32,415 nt of DNA from Ophiothrix spiculata. Lineage: Eukaryota; Echinodermata; Ophiuroidea; Amphilepidida; Ophiotrichidae. The stretch is from assembly GCA_000969725.1 (NCBI GenBank), contig JXSR01S046807.1; one strand, 5' to 3'. Numbering within the stretch: the first letter of the stretch is position 1; each line of letters begins with the position of its first letter. This document shows, one piece after another, positions 17,760-27,721 of the stretch. A program made the translations under genes and the position numbers. The notes beneath the pieces were generated by a model. It saw nothing but the letters and a program-made list of their open reading frames with translations, was not told where the DNA came from and made no database searches.

Positions 17760-17960
17760 TAATTTCAAACCAGGCGTACATTTACCGCACTCTGATCATC
17801 TCTCGTATGTCATTAGCCTAAATGACTCGTGATGATAATGACACAAAAAAAAGTTCTGGGGAAAACAGAGATGACAATATAGAAATCTGAATTTGTGTCT
17901 TTTTACTGACGTCATTGGCCACCTTAATGGCCTTAACTGTTTTATGTAGTTAATTAACTT
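17760..17960. promoter_or_regulatory. Candidate cis-regulatory block with perfect CRE abutting an inverted CCAAT box
   Basis: TGACGTCA, the full 8-bp cAMP response element palindrome, lies at 17907-17914, and its last base begins ATTGG (17914-17918), an inverted CCAAT box. CRE and CCAAT so close together is a common proximal-promoter arrangement. The preceding 17770-17860 has CpG and TAAT/ATGA cores. No TATA element or transcript evidence is visible. Confidence 0.35.
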
Positions 17961-18585
17961 GATCTAGATGTGAAGACAAAATGTAAATGAACTCATAAAT
18001 AATGACCTTTAATACTGTCAAATCTAGAATAACAAATTCACAACAAATGGTACATTTTCATTTTATCATCAAATTTGTTTGTCATAACCTAGTGTAACCC
18101 AAAACTCTTCTTTTATTAGTTTGTTTCAGTGTCTTTTTCTTCATTTTGAAATTGGAACTACATCTACCTCAATTAGCTTTTACCCCTCCCTCACCCCATA
18201 CACACATACCCACCTTCTCCTGTTAACCATACTGCCATTCATTAACAAAGTTTAACTAATGATCCAGTGACTTTTTCATCAAAAGAGCAAATTCAACTTA
18301 TTTCCGAAGAATTCACCCCTTCCCAACAAAATCAAAGAAGGGTACCCCCTGTAATAATATGGAAGAATGTCATTCACCCTAGGCCTTAATTTTAAGTTCA
18401 CATCCAATAGCTGTCAAATTTTAATCAATTATTTTCCGCCTCCCTAAAAAGTCAGACAAATATGATAAATAAATAAATATGATATATTCGTCAAACCTCT
18501 TTGTCCAGACATGTTTATATACGGGTGTGAAAACACAAGGAAATATGTTGTTAAGGCTCTGTCCCCGTCAAATGATTTGTGTACG
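17961..18585. other. Non-coding DNA with a pyrimidine/C-rich stretch
   Basis: 18170-18235 is rich in C and T (tacccctccctcacccc...acacacatacccacc). At 18338-18349 'aagggtaccccctg' resembles the complement of a G-tract hAT end, but no matching left end was found. Confidence 0.4.
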
Positions 18586-18690
18586 AGGCTGACTTTCTGA
18601 TTAATTAGATTTCATGAGAGGTCTTCAATGATACCAGGCTGACATTACCTCTAATTAGATTTCACGAGAGATCTCCAATAAAATTTCTTG
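18586..18690. repeat. 50-bp tandem duplication
   Basis: aggctgac begins both copies (18586 and 18636). Each then carries taattagatttca-N-gagag followed by a 'tcttcaat / tctccaat' block. The TAATTAG homeodomain core is preserved in both copies while the intervening bases differ. Confidence 0.85.
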
Positions 18691-19201
18691 TGGTGGTTCA
18701 TCTGAACTACTTGACTAATGGAACAACCTTCTCCGCCATACGTGACATGTTAACCGAATTATCAAGCCGCTCGACTTTTTTTTTGCATATAGCCTGGCTT
18801 AAGGTGTGTGAAAGTTAAATTAATGCAGAGTCTTTCCATGCCATTAACAGATACAAAATGAAGAAAGTAAAAACGAAAAGGAAAAAAAGAACATTTTACA
18901 TATCTTGGATTTCATTAAACAGCACTAATGAATCATACATTGAGTGTCACTTATTAAGTATTCCGTCGATCAGTTTCTTGACAATCTTATATTAAATTAA
19001 CTCCTTGTTTTTCAAGCATTCCATCGGGAATATTGGTTACGTCTTTTTTTGTAGCGCTTACGTACTAATGAGTAACTAACATCAATCAGAAGACAATTTC
19101 GAAATGAAGACAATTTTTTACCACACAACTAGGGCAATTAGACAAGTTCAGGCACATGAAATCCTGATTTCACCATATTCTATGACTAAAATGGCTGATA
19201 C
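18691..19201. other. Non-coding DNA of mixed texture
   Basis: Contains scattered CpG (cgccatacgtgacatg, aagccgctcgac, gcgcttacgtac) and TAAT cores. No gene, repeat or fold is recognised. Confidence 0.35.
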
Positions 19202-19215
19202 GTTGCTATAGTTAC
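19202..19215. promoter_or_regulatory. RFX X-box-like motif
   Basis: GTTGCT-AT-AGTTAC has the palindromic GTNNCY-AT-RGNNAC layout with the favoured AT centre, but the right half (AGTTAC) is a weaker RFX half-site. Confidence 0.3.
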
Positions 19216-19225
19216 AGACAAATTT

Positions 19226-19385
19226 CACGTCTGCTTTGCATGAACAAAAATATTGAAACATTGTCTTTCCTTACTAAAGTCACGTCTGCTGCTGTGTACA
19301 AAAATCAAAAAACAGTCTTTTCTAACATTTTGTCTGCTTTCGTCTATTGGAAAAAATGCAAACACTGCCTGGAACTAAAATCGTA
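19226..19385. repeat. Degenerate tandem repeat, ~50-55-bp unit, three copies
   Basis: Copies start cacgtctgc (19226), cacgtctgc (19281) and tgtctgc (19331), each followed by an 'acaaaaat / aaaaaatg' and then a 'cattgtc / cagtc' block. The third copy is poorly preserved. Confidence 0.65.
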
Positions 19386-19946
19386 TGTTTGCTTCTTAAA
19401 TCTAAAAACACTTTAAATTTTTTGACGTTTCGCTCATTCAACAAGATCAGGAGGCACTGATCCCCTCTTAAATGCCGCAAACAAATCATTCTTTTCAATT
19501 CTTAAGATTTTCACTTTAAGTTAAATGACTTAGATGTCATCTAAGATCTTTAAGTGCAGTTTTGGTCGGACGACTTAAAAAAGGGAATGAACGGTACGTT
19601 CTTTGCCCACTGGGCTCAATCATGGGAACAAATTGTTTTCATTTTAAAGATTAATTTAGCGCTCATAGCGGACAAGTGCGTTTCTTCCCTGGGGGGTCTA
19701 CTTCATATTATATTCTTCACATTATGTGACCAGAATTTAAATATGAAAGGGGTGTTTCTATCTGAAAGTTTTTAATCAGAGAATTTAGAAAATGGTAATA
19801 AAAAGACCACTACCCCTTGGTTAAAATTCAATTTTTTAAGCAAAAACAAAATGGCAAATGGATCATTATTTTTGCTTCTCCAGTTTGATACCATTTTCTT
19901 TCAAGTGTTCAAAATGTCAGCCATTTTTGTGAAAGCTCAAAGGTTA
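19386..19946. other. Non-coding DNA
   Basis: A 73-codon plus-strand frame (19554-19775) includes runs such as 'WAHWAQSWEQ'-like aromatic content but no recognised domain. No repeat is seen. Confidence 0.35.
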
Positions 19947-20250
19947 ATTATAAATGAGTCCCTTTAAAGAGATACAGTTATGCATATGTCATGACAAAGT
20001 ACCAGTACTCCCTCCTGATTACTTATCAATGAAAGGATTGAGTGTAACAACACAATTCTCTAGCATGGCATCTCTTGGGGTAACATACTGAAAAAGCTAA
20101 ATTATAAAACACCCTTTATAAACAAACACAGTTATGCCTAACAAAGTAAAAAGCCCCCTCCCCCGGTTACTTATCCACGATATGGATCGATCCAGCAGCA
20201 TAACACGTATACCCATCAAAGCATTTCTCGGGGTGACACACTCTCAAGTA
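19947..20250. repeat. ~152-bp tandem duplication, old
   Basis: Blocks correspond in order between the copies. ccctttaaa / ccctttata lie at 19960 and 20112. They are followed by acagttatgc, then acaaagta, then ctccc-N-ggttacttatc (gattacttatc in copy 1), then ctagcatggcatctcttggggt against catcaaagcatttctcggggt. The copies have diverged considerably, but the order of about six matching blocks makes the relationship clear. Confidence 0.8.
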
Positions 20251-20259
20251 TTTCTCTGT

Positions 20260-20480
20260 TTAAGACAAGTGTGCACGGCAAATAGTTCATTTGTTTTTCG
20301 CCACCATTAATTGGATAAAATGCTCTAGTGGCACGATGCACTAATTAGCGGATTCGCTGTGAATTGCTAATGTTGCGCTATAAGACTCGCTTGTATGAAG
20401 AGATGAGGTGTATCTAGATCATATATGATAATGTACACCATGGTTAGAATAACTAATTAGACAAACGGACTGAAATTTAT
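20260..20480. promoter_or_regulatory. Candidate cis-regulatory block rich in TAATTA cores
   Basis: Mixed composition with several homeodomain-type cores (ccattaattgg, cactaattagcgg, aactaattagac) at 20306-20460 and CpGs (gcacgatgc, gcggattcgctg, gttgcgc). No open frame or repeat explains it. Confidence 0.35.
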
Positions 20481-20824
20481 AACGCAATTATACAGACAGC
20501 TTGAACTTGCCATATATATTATAACATAATGCTGAATTAATTTTGAATAATGATGACTTCATTTTGAAAAATTCATGTTGCAATATAATATCAGTTGCAA
20601 AACAGAATTGATCTTATTCATGTTTTTTTTTGTATAATTTGGTATTTGAGGCTGAAATGAGTGGGATTTTGAATCAACTTGAAATTTGATGATAAACATC
20701 AAAAAACTTCATTTCCGCTAAAAAGTATGTGAAGTGAAATGAGGCAGGGGGTCCACCTATGTAGGGGTCCCATGGGCCAAGCCAACCCTTTGGTCATTTT
20801 TGTTTTGTCTTAAGTAATTTCCAA

Positions 20825-20980
20825 ATATTGGGCCACCATCGCAAAAGGATGTAGTTGCCGGCTCGTACATGTTGCTCATTGTAGCATATCTGATGTATAG
20901 AACTAGTATACATCATATGCTACAATGAGCTACATGTAGGAGACAGCAACTGAACCCTTTTGCCATGGCAGTCCACATAT
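20825..20980. mobile_element. Foldback (hairpin) MITE, copy 2
   Basis: This is the same element as at 350-508. The left arm (about 20825-20899) carries gcaaaagg, ggctcgtacatgttgctcat and tgtagcatatctgatgtata; the right arm (20907-20980) is its inverted relative. The arms are more diverged from each other than in copy 1 (for example ggctcgtacatgttg against the right-arm complement gtctcctacatgtag), so this copy is older or has escaped arm homogenisation. The centre is gaactag. A minus-strand 106-codon open frame begins inside it and is not a gene. Confidence 0.85.
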
Positions 20981-20989
20981 AAAGACACA

Positions 20990-21172
20990 AAAAACAAAAC
21001 AAAAAAGGCCCAGAAAAGAGGCACTTACTTGGTCCTTTCAAGTATAGTCTTTGATATAACTTTAGTTCTTTAAAATGTCCATACTTTTCCTTCAAGTAGT
21101 TGATATGACCCAAACTTGGGGCCCTTTTTATGTTTTCGGGGCCTAATTGGAAAACTAAGTTGAGAACCCTTG
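20990..21172 (-). mobile_element. hAT (Charlie-like) terminal fragment
   Basis: Read on the minus strand from 21172, the sequence begins CAAGGGTTCTCAAC and continues through a 'ggccccgaaaac' stretch to 'aagggcccc'. This is the style of hAT/Charlie ends (CANNGGTTCTCAAC followed by a GGCCCC block). No 8-bp target duplication or opposite end was found; a CAGGGGG string at 20745 was tested as the partner, but its flank does not match. The boundary near 20990 is uncertain. Confidence 0.35.
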
Positions 21173-22699
21173 CTCTAAAAATAATATACTTTGTACTTTC
21201 TTTGAAAAGTTTACCTATAAAACATAAAATCATTAATCCTAATTAATCCCTCAATAGTTTCATCTTTTCAATCTATTAACCCTTAGTTTTAAATCTTTTT
21301 ATCTAAGCAGTAATCCTGAGTGTTCCAAAGCAAATTAATAATGAAGGATTTTTTTGTCAAATACATGATTAAACTCATCAAAAACACAAATTTATCATAA
21401 AAACTGTCATGGTAAGATCTACATATTCTTGTGTTTTTCATTCCACTAATCCATATCTTTGCATCTTACTTTAATCTCTTAATCCCAAATATATCAATGA
21501 TAATCCCATCCATCATATGTAACTTAGATGAAATTTTAATTTTGCAAGTCAAAAACCTCATCCACATCACTGACGCACATGCTACTCATATATTATCCCC
21601 AACGTTCATCTTAATCCCACCTATCCCCTTAATCTCCCTTAATCCCCTGATATTGTTACATTGAACAACAGAGCAATGTATAAACTTGTATATTTTAATC
21701 CGGCAAGAACCAGTCATAAAGGGCATTCTTAAGAACTGTCAGTTCGCATCACATGACTAAGTTACGAGTAAATATGCCCTTGGACGATTTACGGTATTCG
21801 CTAATTATTCAGCGTTGAAAATCAAAAGGGGATAAATTTACCTGCGACACAATGATAGTAACAAAGACGTTTTATGCAATCAAACGGTGCAATTAAATGA
21901 GTAAGATTAAGTAACAATGATTCATAGTAAGCTTAATAAGAAATTCATGTAAGACAGGACACCCATCGCTCTTGTGCGCTCTCACTAGGGACAGCTGGGT
22001 GAATGCCACTTGTTACGGACAAACCGTAGTCTTTGCTAATTTGCTGACTTTTTTGTGTTTTGCTATAGCTTTGACAATCAAGTGTAATAAATTTATGGGT
22101 TATCTGGGTAATGACTAATAGCATACTAATTTTCTTATTTCCAACATTTCTAACGAATATGCTTTATGATAACAAGTTATTTGACCTAAAACAATGGTGT
22201 TGAGTCAGATTTACACATTTTCTTGCCATTTTTGCATAGTGTAAGATAAATCACCTTCTTAGAGTGATTTTAAAATATTTTGATGCTATATTCAATAAAT
22301 GCACAATGGCTTTACACAAGTTGACTTTAGGAAATAATATTTTTACATCACCAGTGTTTCACTTTTTACAATATTAATACAGTACTTTAATCCAGTATCA
22401 AATACAGTATACTAAAAGCAAAATAAATTTTATCAGCATCACAAAAACCATCAACAACTTACTACACACAAGATAACATAAAGGTTACATGACATTCAAG
22501 CCTTTCTCCCACTCTCATAACCTGAGGCAAACTCCACAACAAGTTCATTCCAGTACCAAACAACATGACAAAGTTTCATGGATGAGTTTATATATCCTAA
22601 ATCCACACCATCCTTACATGCCCAAACATACAACAACACAATCATGAACTTTGCCTGTGGGGGTTGAGTGCAATTCTAAACATAGCCTCTCTCATCAGT
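21173..22699. other. AT-rich non-coding DNA
   Basis: Open frames such as 21431-21664 (77 codons, almost all I, L, P and S) reflect composition. A mixed-texture patch lies at 21950-22040 (catcgctcttgtgcgctctc, ttacggacaaaccg). No repeat is recognised. Confidence 0.4.
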
Positions 22700-22895
22700 C
22701 TCCTCCTCATCCCCATCTTCTTATCACATGTGCTGAGTGTAGGGCCTAGGTCGCGTCGGATAATGGCACAAGGACATTCTTACACATACATGTCCCGGGG
22801 GCAAATAGACGTTGCGCATCCTTTACTAAATGCATCCTCTGCGTTACTATACCCTGATCCACTTACGGATATCTGTCAGCGTACATAAGCACACT
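22700..22895. promoter_or_regulatory. CpG-containing island, coding or regulatory nature unresolved
   Basis: This patch is clearly less AT-rich than its surroundings, with CpGs (aggtcgcgtcgg, cccggggg, agacgttgcgc, ctgcgtt, tacggat, cagcgtac). A plus-strand frame ending at 22888 translates to VGPRSRRIMAQGHSYTYMSR and onward without a recognised domain. Either a small exon or a regulatory island is possible; I favour the latter. Confidence 0.25.
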
Positions 22896-24204
22896 GTCAA
22901 TAATACCAGCAATGTAAGCTTGTTGATAAGTAGTCATTCGGTAATTATATCCACACCACTACCACCCACACACTTAACACTACTTTTGTGACACGATTTT
23001 CTTTTAAACCAGCATACCCACATCCACAAAAAAATATATCCCCATCACCAACATCTTTTCTAACTCTTACACTCCCTATCTGATCTTTTCTTGTAATTGA
23101 ACAACACCACTATTTCACACATCCACCACACCCCTTCTGTCACACACCCCACATTGCACACCTATCAGGGTACCCCTATTACTTTCATACACAAAACTTG
23201 ACCTGAAACCAACTCCTTACTAAACAAGCCAAGATCCCTGACACAGAAATTACATAAAAATGCAACAAACAAACCGATAAAGAATTACATAAAACACAAG
23301 GAATTGATGACAATATTGCTAATCAGGAAAGACAGGGTGAATCATCAATTTTGTTTAATTTACTTCCAAATTATTGAAACATAGTCACTTAGAAGTAATG
23401 AACAGCGAGTGTTATATTCCGTCAACATGCACCTGTAAAATCAACACACACCCCGACTACAAAGTTCATCACCACCTACAACTTGTCAAACTATAGTAGA
23501 ACTAAGCCTATCTTATTTAGGTATGAGGCTCTATCAACTTTTGAACTATGATATCCACCCTAATCATGTCTAATGGATGAGTGTTACAGGCTGATACGAA
23601 AAAAGTGCATATTAAAATTTGTAAATATTATCTAATTTTGATGGCATATTTTGAAAAAGATCAAATTTCATGTGTCTTAAAACAACGAGACCTTTAACCA
23701 TTATTATTCAATGTCATATCCTGTTGATTTTTCTCATTGTGTTATTCCATGTATAATCTCATGTTTCATTTTAATACAATATTTGTGTTTTCATACCATC
23801 CCCTTTGTTTTAAAAGCAAAGACATTATTACATTGCATCATACTCAAAGGCATAATTCAATCCACTATCAACAAAATGCAAATTACACACTGGGGTTGAG
23901 TTTGTATTTCAAGTGAATTCCAAAATGGCAGGATCATAAAAGTGAAAATACAAAAAGGGTCATTCCATCAGCCTCATATTCAAATGTGAAGTTCACACCA
24001 AAATGTAATTTGCAAATTAGGATAGAACATAACAAAGCTCAAATTTAATTTCCTCCAAGTAATCAAATGAAAGATTAACATCAAAAAATGCATAAAAAAG
24101 AGTAATTTATATACACCAGAAAAGAAATTTAAAAATCCAATCAAATTTCAACATTCAATGACCTACTTATCCAATTAATTATCTCAAAAGGACCGACTAT
24201 TTTG
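22896..24204. other. AT-rich DNA with C/A-rich stretches
   Basis: 22950-23220 is rich in C and A on the plus strand (many cacacc/cccacat strings). The remainder is AT-rich. A minor direct echo (gaaattacataaaaatg / gaattacataaaacac) is present at 23247 and 23281. No gene is recognised. Confidence 0.4.
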
Positions 24205-24218
24205 GTAACCATAGTAAC
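24205..24218. promoter_or_regulatory. RFX X-box, full consensus match
   Basis: GTAACC-AT-AGTAAC matches GTNRCC-AT-RGNAAC at every defined position. It is the best of the five X-box-like palindromes in the window. It sits in AT-rich DNA without other notable features. Confidence 0.45.
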
Positions 24219-24388
24219 ATATGAACTAAAACTGTCATATTGTAGTATAATAATGCGGAAACAGTAAAACTCAATATTGACTCATCAAATACATCCAAAT
24301 TCAACAAAATATTTTGCAATTTTAACTTCCATGCTTTTTTTGCTCAATCAAATAATAGTATCATATCCAATGGCATGGTCTCTATCCC

Positions 24389-24410
24389 CAATGTCCTTGA
24401 AAGGACATTG
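24389..24410. other. Perfect 10-bp palindrome with 2-nt centre
   Basis: caatgtcctt (24389-24398) and aaggacattg (24401-24410) are exact reverse complements around 'ga'. Confidence 0.9.
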
Positions 24411-24424
24411 CCCTATGTGTATAT

Positions 24425-24441
24425 ACACACACACAAACACA
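24425..24441. repeat. Short (CA)n microsatellite
   Basis: acacacacacaaacaca; about five perfect CA units with one interruption. Confidence 0.8.
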
Positions 24442-24507
24442 GACAGCCGGTATGCTACAACAAGCAATCCATGCCACTGTAACTGAGACTATTTTTAGCT
24501 CTGATGG

Positions 24508-24553
24508 TCAAACCCAGACCTGGCTTGGCTAGCCATCTAGGCCAGTCTGACCA
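24508..24553. other. GC-rich nested stem-loop
   Basis: CAGAC-c-TGGC (24515-24524) pairs with GCCAGTCTG (24541-24549), one base bulged. Outside it tggtca and tgacca can pair across a larger bulge, and in the loop lies the perfect palindrome GGCTAGCC (24527-24534). It is the most GC-rich point of this part of the window, and a 60-codon plus-strand frame (24504-24686) without recognised domain runs through it. Confidence 0.6.
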
Positions 24554-24686
24554 GCGCACAGCCTTGGCCTATATACGAATCAATCTTCTGCTAGCTGACT
24601 ACCCAGTTCATTCGCAGGAAGTCTTTTATGCTTCACTATGTAAATTCAAACAACCGAGTGGTTTTCCTCAGGGCAAGGATTCCTGA

Positions 24687-25060
24687 CTATTGATATCAAC
24701 CATTACAAACAGATTTTTTAAACACTCAAAAACAAAACTGTCCATATAATCGCAATTTTAACTCGTACACAATAACATTTATTTCAACTACACATCCATC
24801 TCTGATACATACCTTAGATTTGCTGTAATTCATCCACTGATACATACATCTCAGCCAAACAGCCACCAAAAACTTTGGTCATCTGTGTAAGAGACAGAAC
24901 AGAAACTCCATTTCAATACAAATTCAGAACGTAATGCATTAAACTAACGCAAAAATCTGATAACACAACATCAATAATATCCAGAGTGATATATCACAAA
25001 ATATGTGTGTATTTCTGATTAAAATTTCCATAAAAAAGAAAAAAAATATATGCCTTTAGA
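24687..25060. other. AT-rich non-coding DNA
   Basis: Two related strings (catccatctctgatacatac at 24793 and catccactgatacatacatc at 24829) form a minor local echo. No gene is recognised. Confidence 0.4.
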
Positions 25061-25720
25061 GAAAGAGGCCTGGAAAGGGTAAATTTCACCTCGGATGAAC
25101 TCACTCCCCATCTCCGCATCGCACTCAGTTAGCTGCTTACAAAAGCAAAGCTTATATGTTGCACCACATCACATACTTGCTAGCTTAATAAATGACAGAT
25201 AATAATTAATATCGCATCTGATATCTAGAAAAACGCAAACCAACATTAAGCCCAAGACGAGAGCTGTCAGAAACAAGACAAGCCACCGGAGGTGTACCTT
25301 CCATGCATATATTTTGCCAATTAGATGTTCCGCATACTCGCCAACTAGTTTCGACTAATTGTTTACAAGGCAAAACCCCCAACTCCCGACTCACAATGCC
25401 CAAATATATAGAATAGTTTAACAGCAGTCGGCCATGTTTAGAATGCATATCGTATACTCAATTCATCCAGCTTTGATATAAATTATTAAGAGAGAGAGGA
25501 AAAAAACTGTGCCAAGCGCTCATTAAAGCTGCTCTCATTGGACATAGAGCTATTTGCTAATTAACTCCGCAGCAGAATCAACAAGGAACTCCAACTTCAC
25601 CGCACGTATAACAATAATTATGTGTGCTCTCGCTAAAATGCGCTCATTAATCACGTAAGCAATTTGACAGCGGTATATAAATTAAAAATGTTGTCAACTC
25701 GATAATTCTGTTATTCTTAT
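25061..25720. promoter_or_regulatory. Candidate cis-regulatory cluster
   Basis: Long mixed-composition DNA with CpGs (ctccgcatcgcac, aagacgagag, tccgcatactcgcc) and many ATTA cores (gcgctcattaaag, tgctaattaactccgc, gcgctcattaatcacg). The string gcgctcatta occurs twice (about 25517 and 25640). A minus-strand 80-codon frame at 25206-25448 has no recognised domain. Confidence 0.4.
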
Positions 25721-26189
25721 CTAGGAATCAGTGTTTATCAACAAGATATCGCGAGAATTAAAAATGAGACACCATTCTGAATAATGTAAACAATTTCACA
25801 TGAATGAATTGCAAATTCTTTCTTATTCCTACTCCAATATTACAATAATTAAAACTTCCATTTGCATCTCAAACATTTAATTAAAACTATATCTTACATT
25901 TAATAATTAAAAACATGCATTAAGAATAAGAAATTTGATGATACTCTTATAAAATGGAAAATGTTGCTTTTATCTCAATATAATCTCAATTTATTTGAAC
26001 ATCCATTAAAGAAAAAAAGATGATTGAAAAAATTTCAAGTGGCAATTAAAACAAAATGTGTATGAACAAGATGTGAGTTAATTTCACAAAATCTAGGGTG
26101 AAGTTCATTATATCTTACTTATTGATTTAACTAAGTAAATTCTCACATACCAGAAGAAAAAAAAGCTTTTATTTTTCTGAATTGTTAAC
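25721..26189. other. Strongly AT-rich DNA
   Basis: No gene or repeat is recognised. Contains catcaagatatcgcgagaatt near 25739 at its left edge, with the TCGCGA palindrome. Confidence 0.45.
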
Positions 26190-26830
26190 AAAAAAATTCC
26201 AAGTTGAGACAGCTGTTTAGTACAGTTAGTGGGACAAATTTAGCAGGATAATCAGAAAAACAACATCTCTGCCGCTCATCTAAATGAGAGCTGTAATTTG
26301 CACAGACTGCCAACAAGAGATTAAATTTCAGTCCTGGGTCGCTCTCCTGCCGTAAACGATATGCATCAATCAAATTAACGGCAATGACATTTTCATAAAT
26401 TATTAAATTGGACTGGATGTATGAGTGCAGATGAATACCATTGTTCTTAGAGCACATCTTGAAAATTATCATAATGATAAAATGCCTCGTCTTATATTAT
26501 GCAATCTGTGAAATGGGAAAAACAGACGGGTGTCTTGAGAAATGATATCCGATAGTCCGCAACCCATTTGCTAATTACTACGCCAAGTCTGAAAGGAACA
26601 TAGAAAAAGACACGATCGCTACCCCCTAAACGCATATTCTCTCATTGCTCGGCTAATGAACGTGTACATAAGCATAAGTCCGACGTTGATCATCCTGCAC
26701 CTATAATGTGGCATTTCGCTCGCGTAGACTAGGTTAGCAATTAAGTTTCCCTCTTTCTATTTCAATAAATTAAAATGTTTATCGCCATAGCAACTGAGTT
26801 GAATTTCATCTGGCGATGAAGTTTAATCAT
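26190..26830. promoter_or_regulatory. Candidate cis-regulatory cluster with an X-box half
   Basis: Mixed composition throughout, with CpG (ctgccgctcatc, gggtcgctctcctgccgtaaacg, acacgatcgctacc, tttcgctcgcgtag) and many TAAT cores. At 26781-26794 ATCGCC-AT-AGCAAC keeps the AT centre and a perfect right RFX half-site but a weak left half. A minus-strand 95-codon frame (26185-26472) has no recognised domain. Confidence 0.4.
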
Positions 26831-26963
26831 AATGTTAACTGAACATGTGTAATGGGCCAAAGACAGTTGTCATTTTCTTGATTAGACATGTCGGTGATGA
26901 GCAGAAAATGTTGTTATAAATAATTAAAATCAACACGCTTTTTTCCATTCAAAATATGAGCCG

Positions 26964-26987
26964 AGCTGAAGTTCAGCTGTTCAGCTG
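26964..26987. promoter_or_regulatory. Odd palindrome overlapping two CAGCTG E-boxes
   Basis: AGCTGAA (26964-26970) and TTCAGCT (26972-26978) mirror each other around one G. The tandem octamer gttcagct (from 26971) creates two CAGCTG E-boxes, at 26974-26979 and 26982-26987, 8 bp apart. CAGCTG is favoured by myogenic and Achaete-scute/Atonal-type bHLH factors. Confidence 0.4.
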
Positions 26988-27682
26988 TTGGAGCTGGCAT
27001 ATGTTTAAGTGCTTCTGTTCTAAATGACACAAACACACTTCGGAAGCTATTTCAAATTGCATAAAATTCACTTCATTTAAGGTTTTAACCCTTTGACCAC
27101 AATAGATCACTACTTTTGATTGGTTAATGCCATGGAATGTTAATTTGAACAGCCAATCACAAAGAGGCTTCCAAAGCTTGTTGACCTAATTTAAACAGTA
27201 TTCGGCATGCCAGATATATTTATTAGATTATTGGAAGTTTCACTGACCAATTTTCATGCCAATTTTCAAAATATCACTCCTTAACTGCTGCATGATTTCT
27301 AACAGAAAAATATGTGATCAGTTTAAAGGGGTCTTAATTTGACAATTTTGACAGGTGTTTTATTTCAAGTTTTGAAAATTTAGACAACCATCCATTACAC
27401 CTTGTTATCTAATCAAAATATTTACCAGGTAAGATATGGTATCAAAAAATAAACTAGAAACAATGCAATCCACATCTAAGCATATTTACTTATCAATTTT
27501 GATCAAATCCTACACAATAATTTATGCACCTAAAAAAATCAAATTTTGCCAAATTTACACCAATTTATCAAATTCTAAATCATTCAATTTTGTCAGGTAA
27601 TTCCACATCACCTAGTTTCCTCAAAACTGGTGTTTTGCAAAACTGTAGGATGGGTTTCCAAGTTATACTGAACGTGCAATAA
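26988..27682. other. AT-rich non-coding DNA
   Basis: Two opposed CCAAT boxes (gattggtt near 27118 and agccaatcac near 27152) are the only items of note. No gene is recognised. Confidence 0.4.
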
Positions 27683-27721
27683 CACCCAGTAGACAATGCA
27701 GAATGTAGGAACACATCAAAC

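Noticed and set aside
18010-18020. taatactgtca matches the first 11 nt of the miR-8/200 family.
   Set aside because: No complementary arm lies within about 80 nt on either side, so no precursor hairpin is possible.
20745-21172. A complete hAT element running from CAGGGGG (20745) to CCCTTG (21172).
   Set aside because: The flanking octamers (aatgaggc-type on the left, ctctaaaa on the right) do not match and the two ends align poorly.
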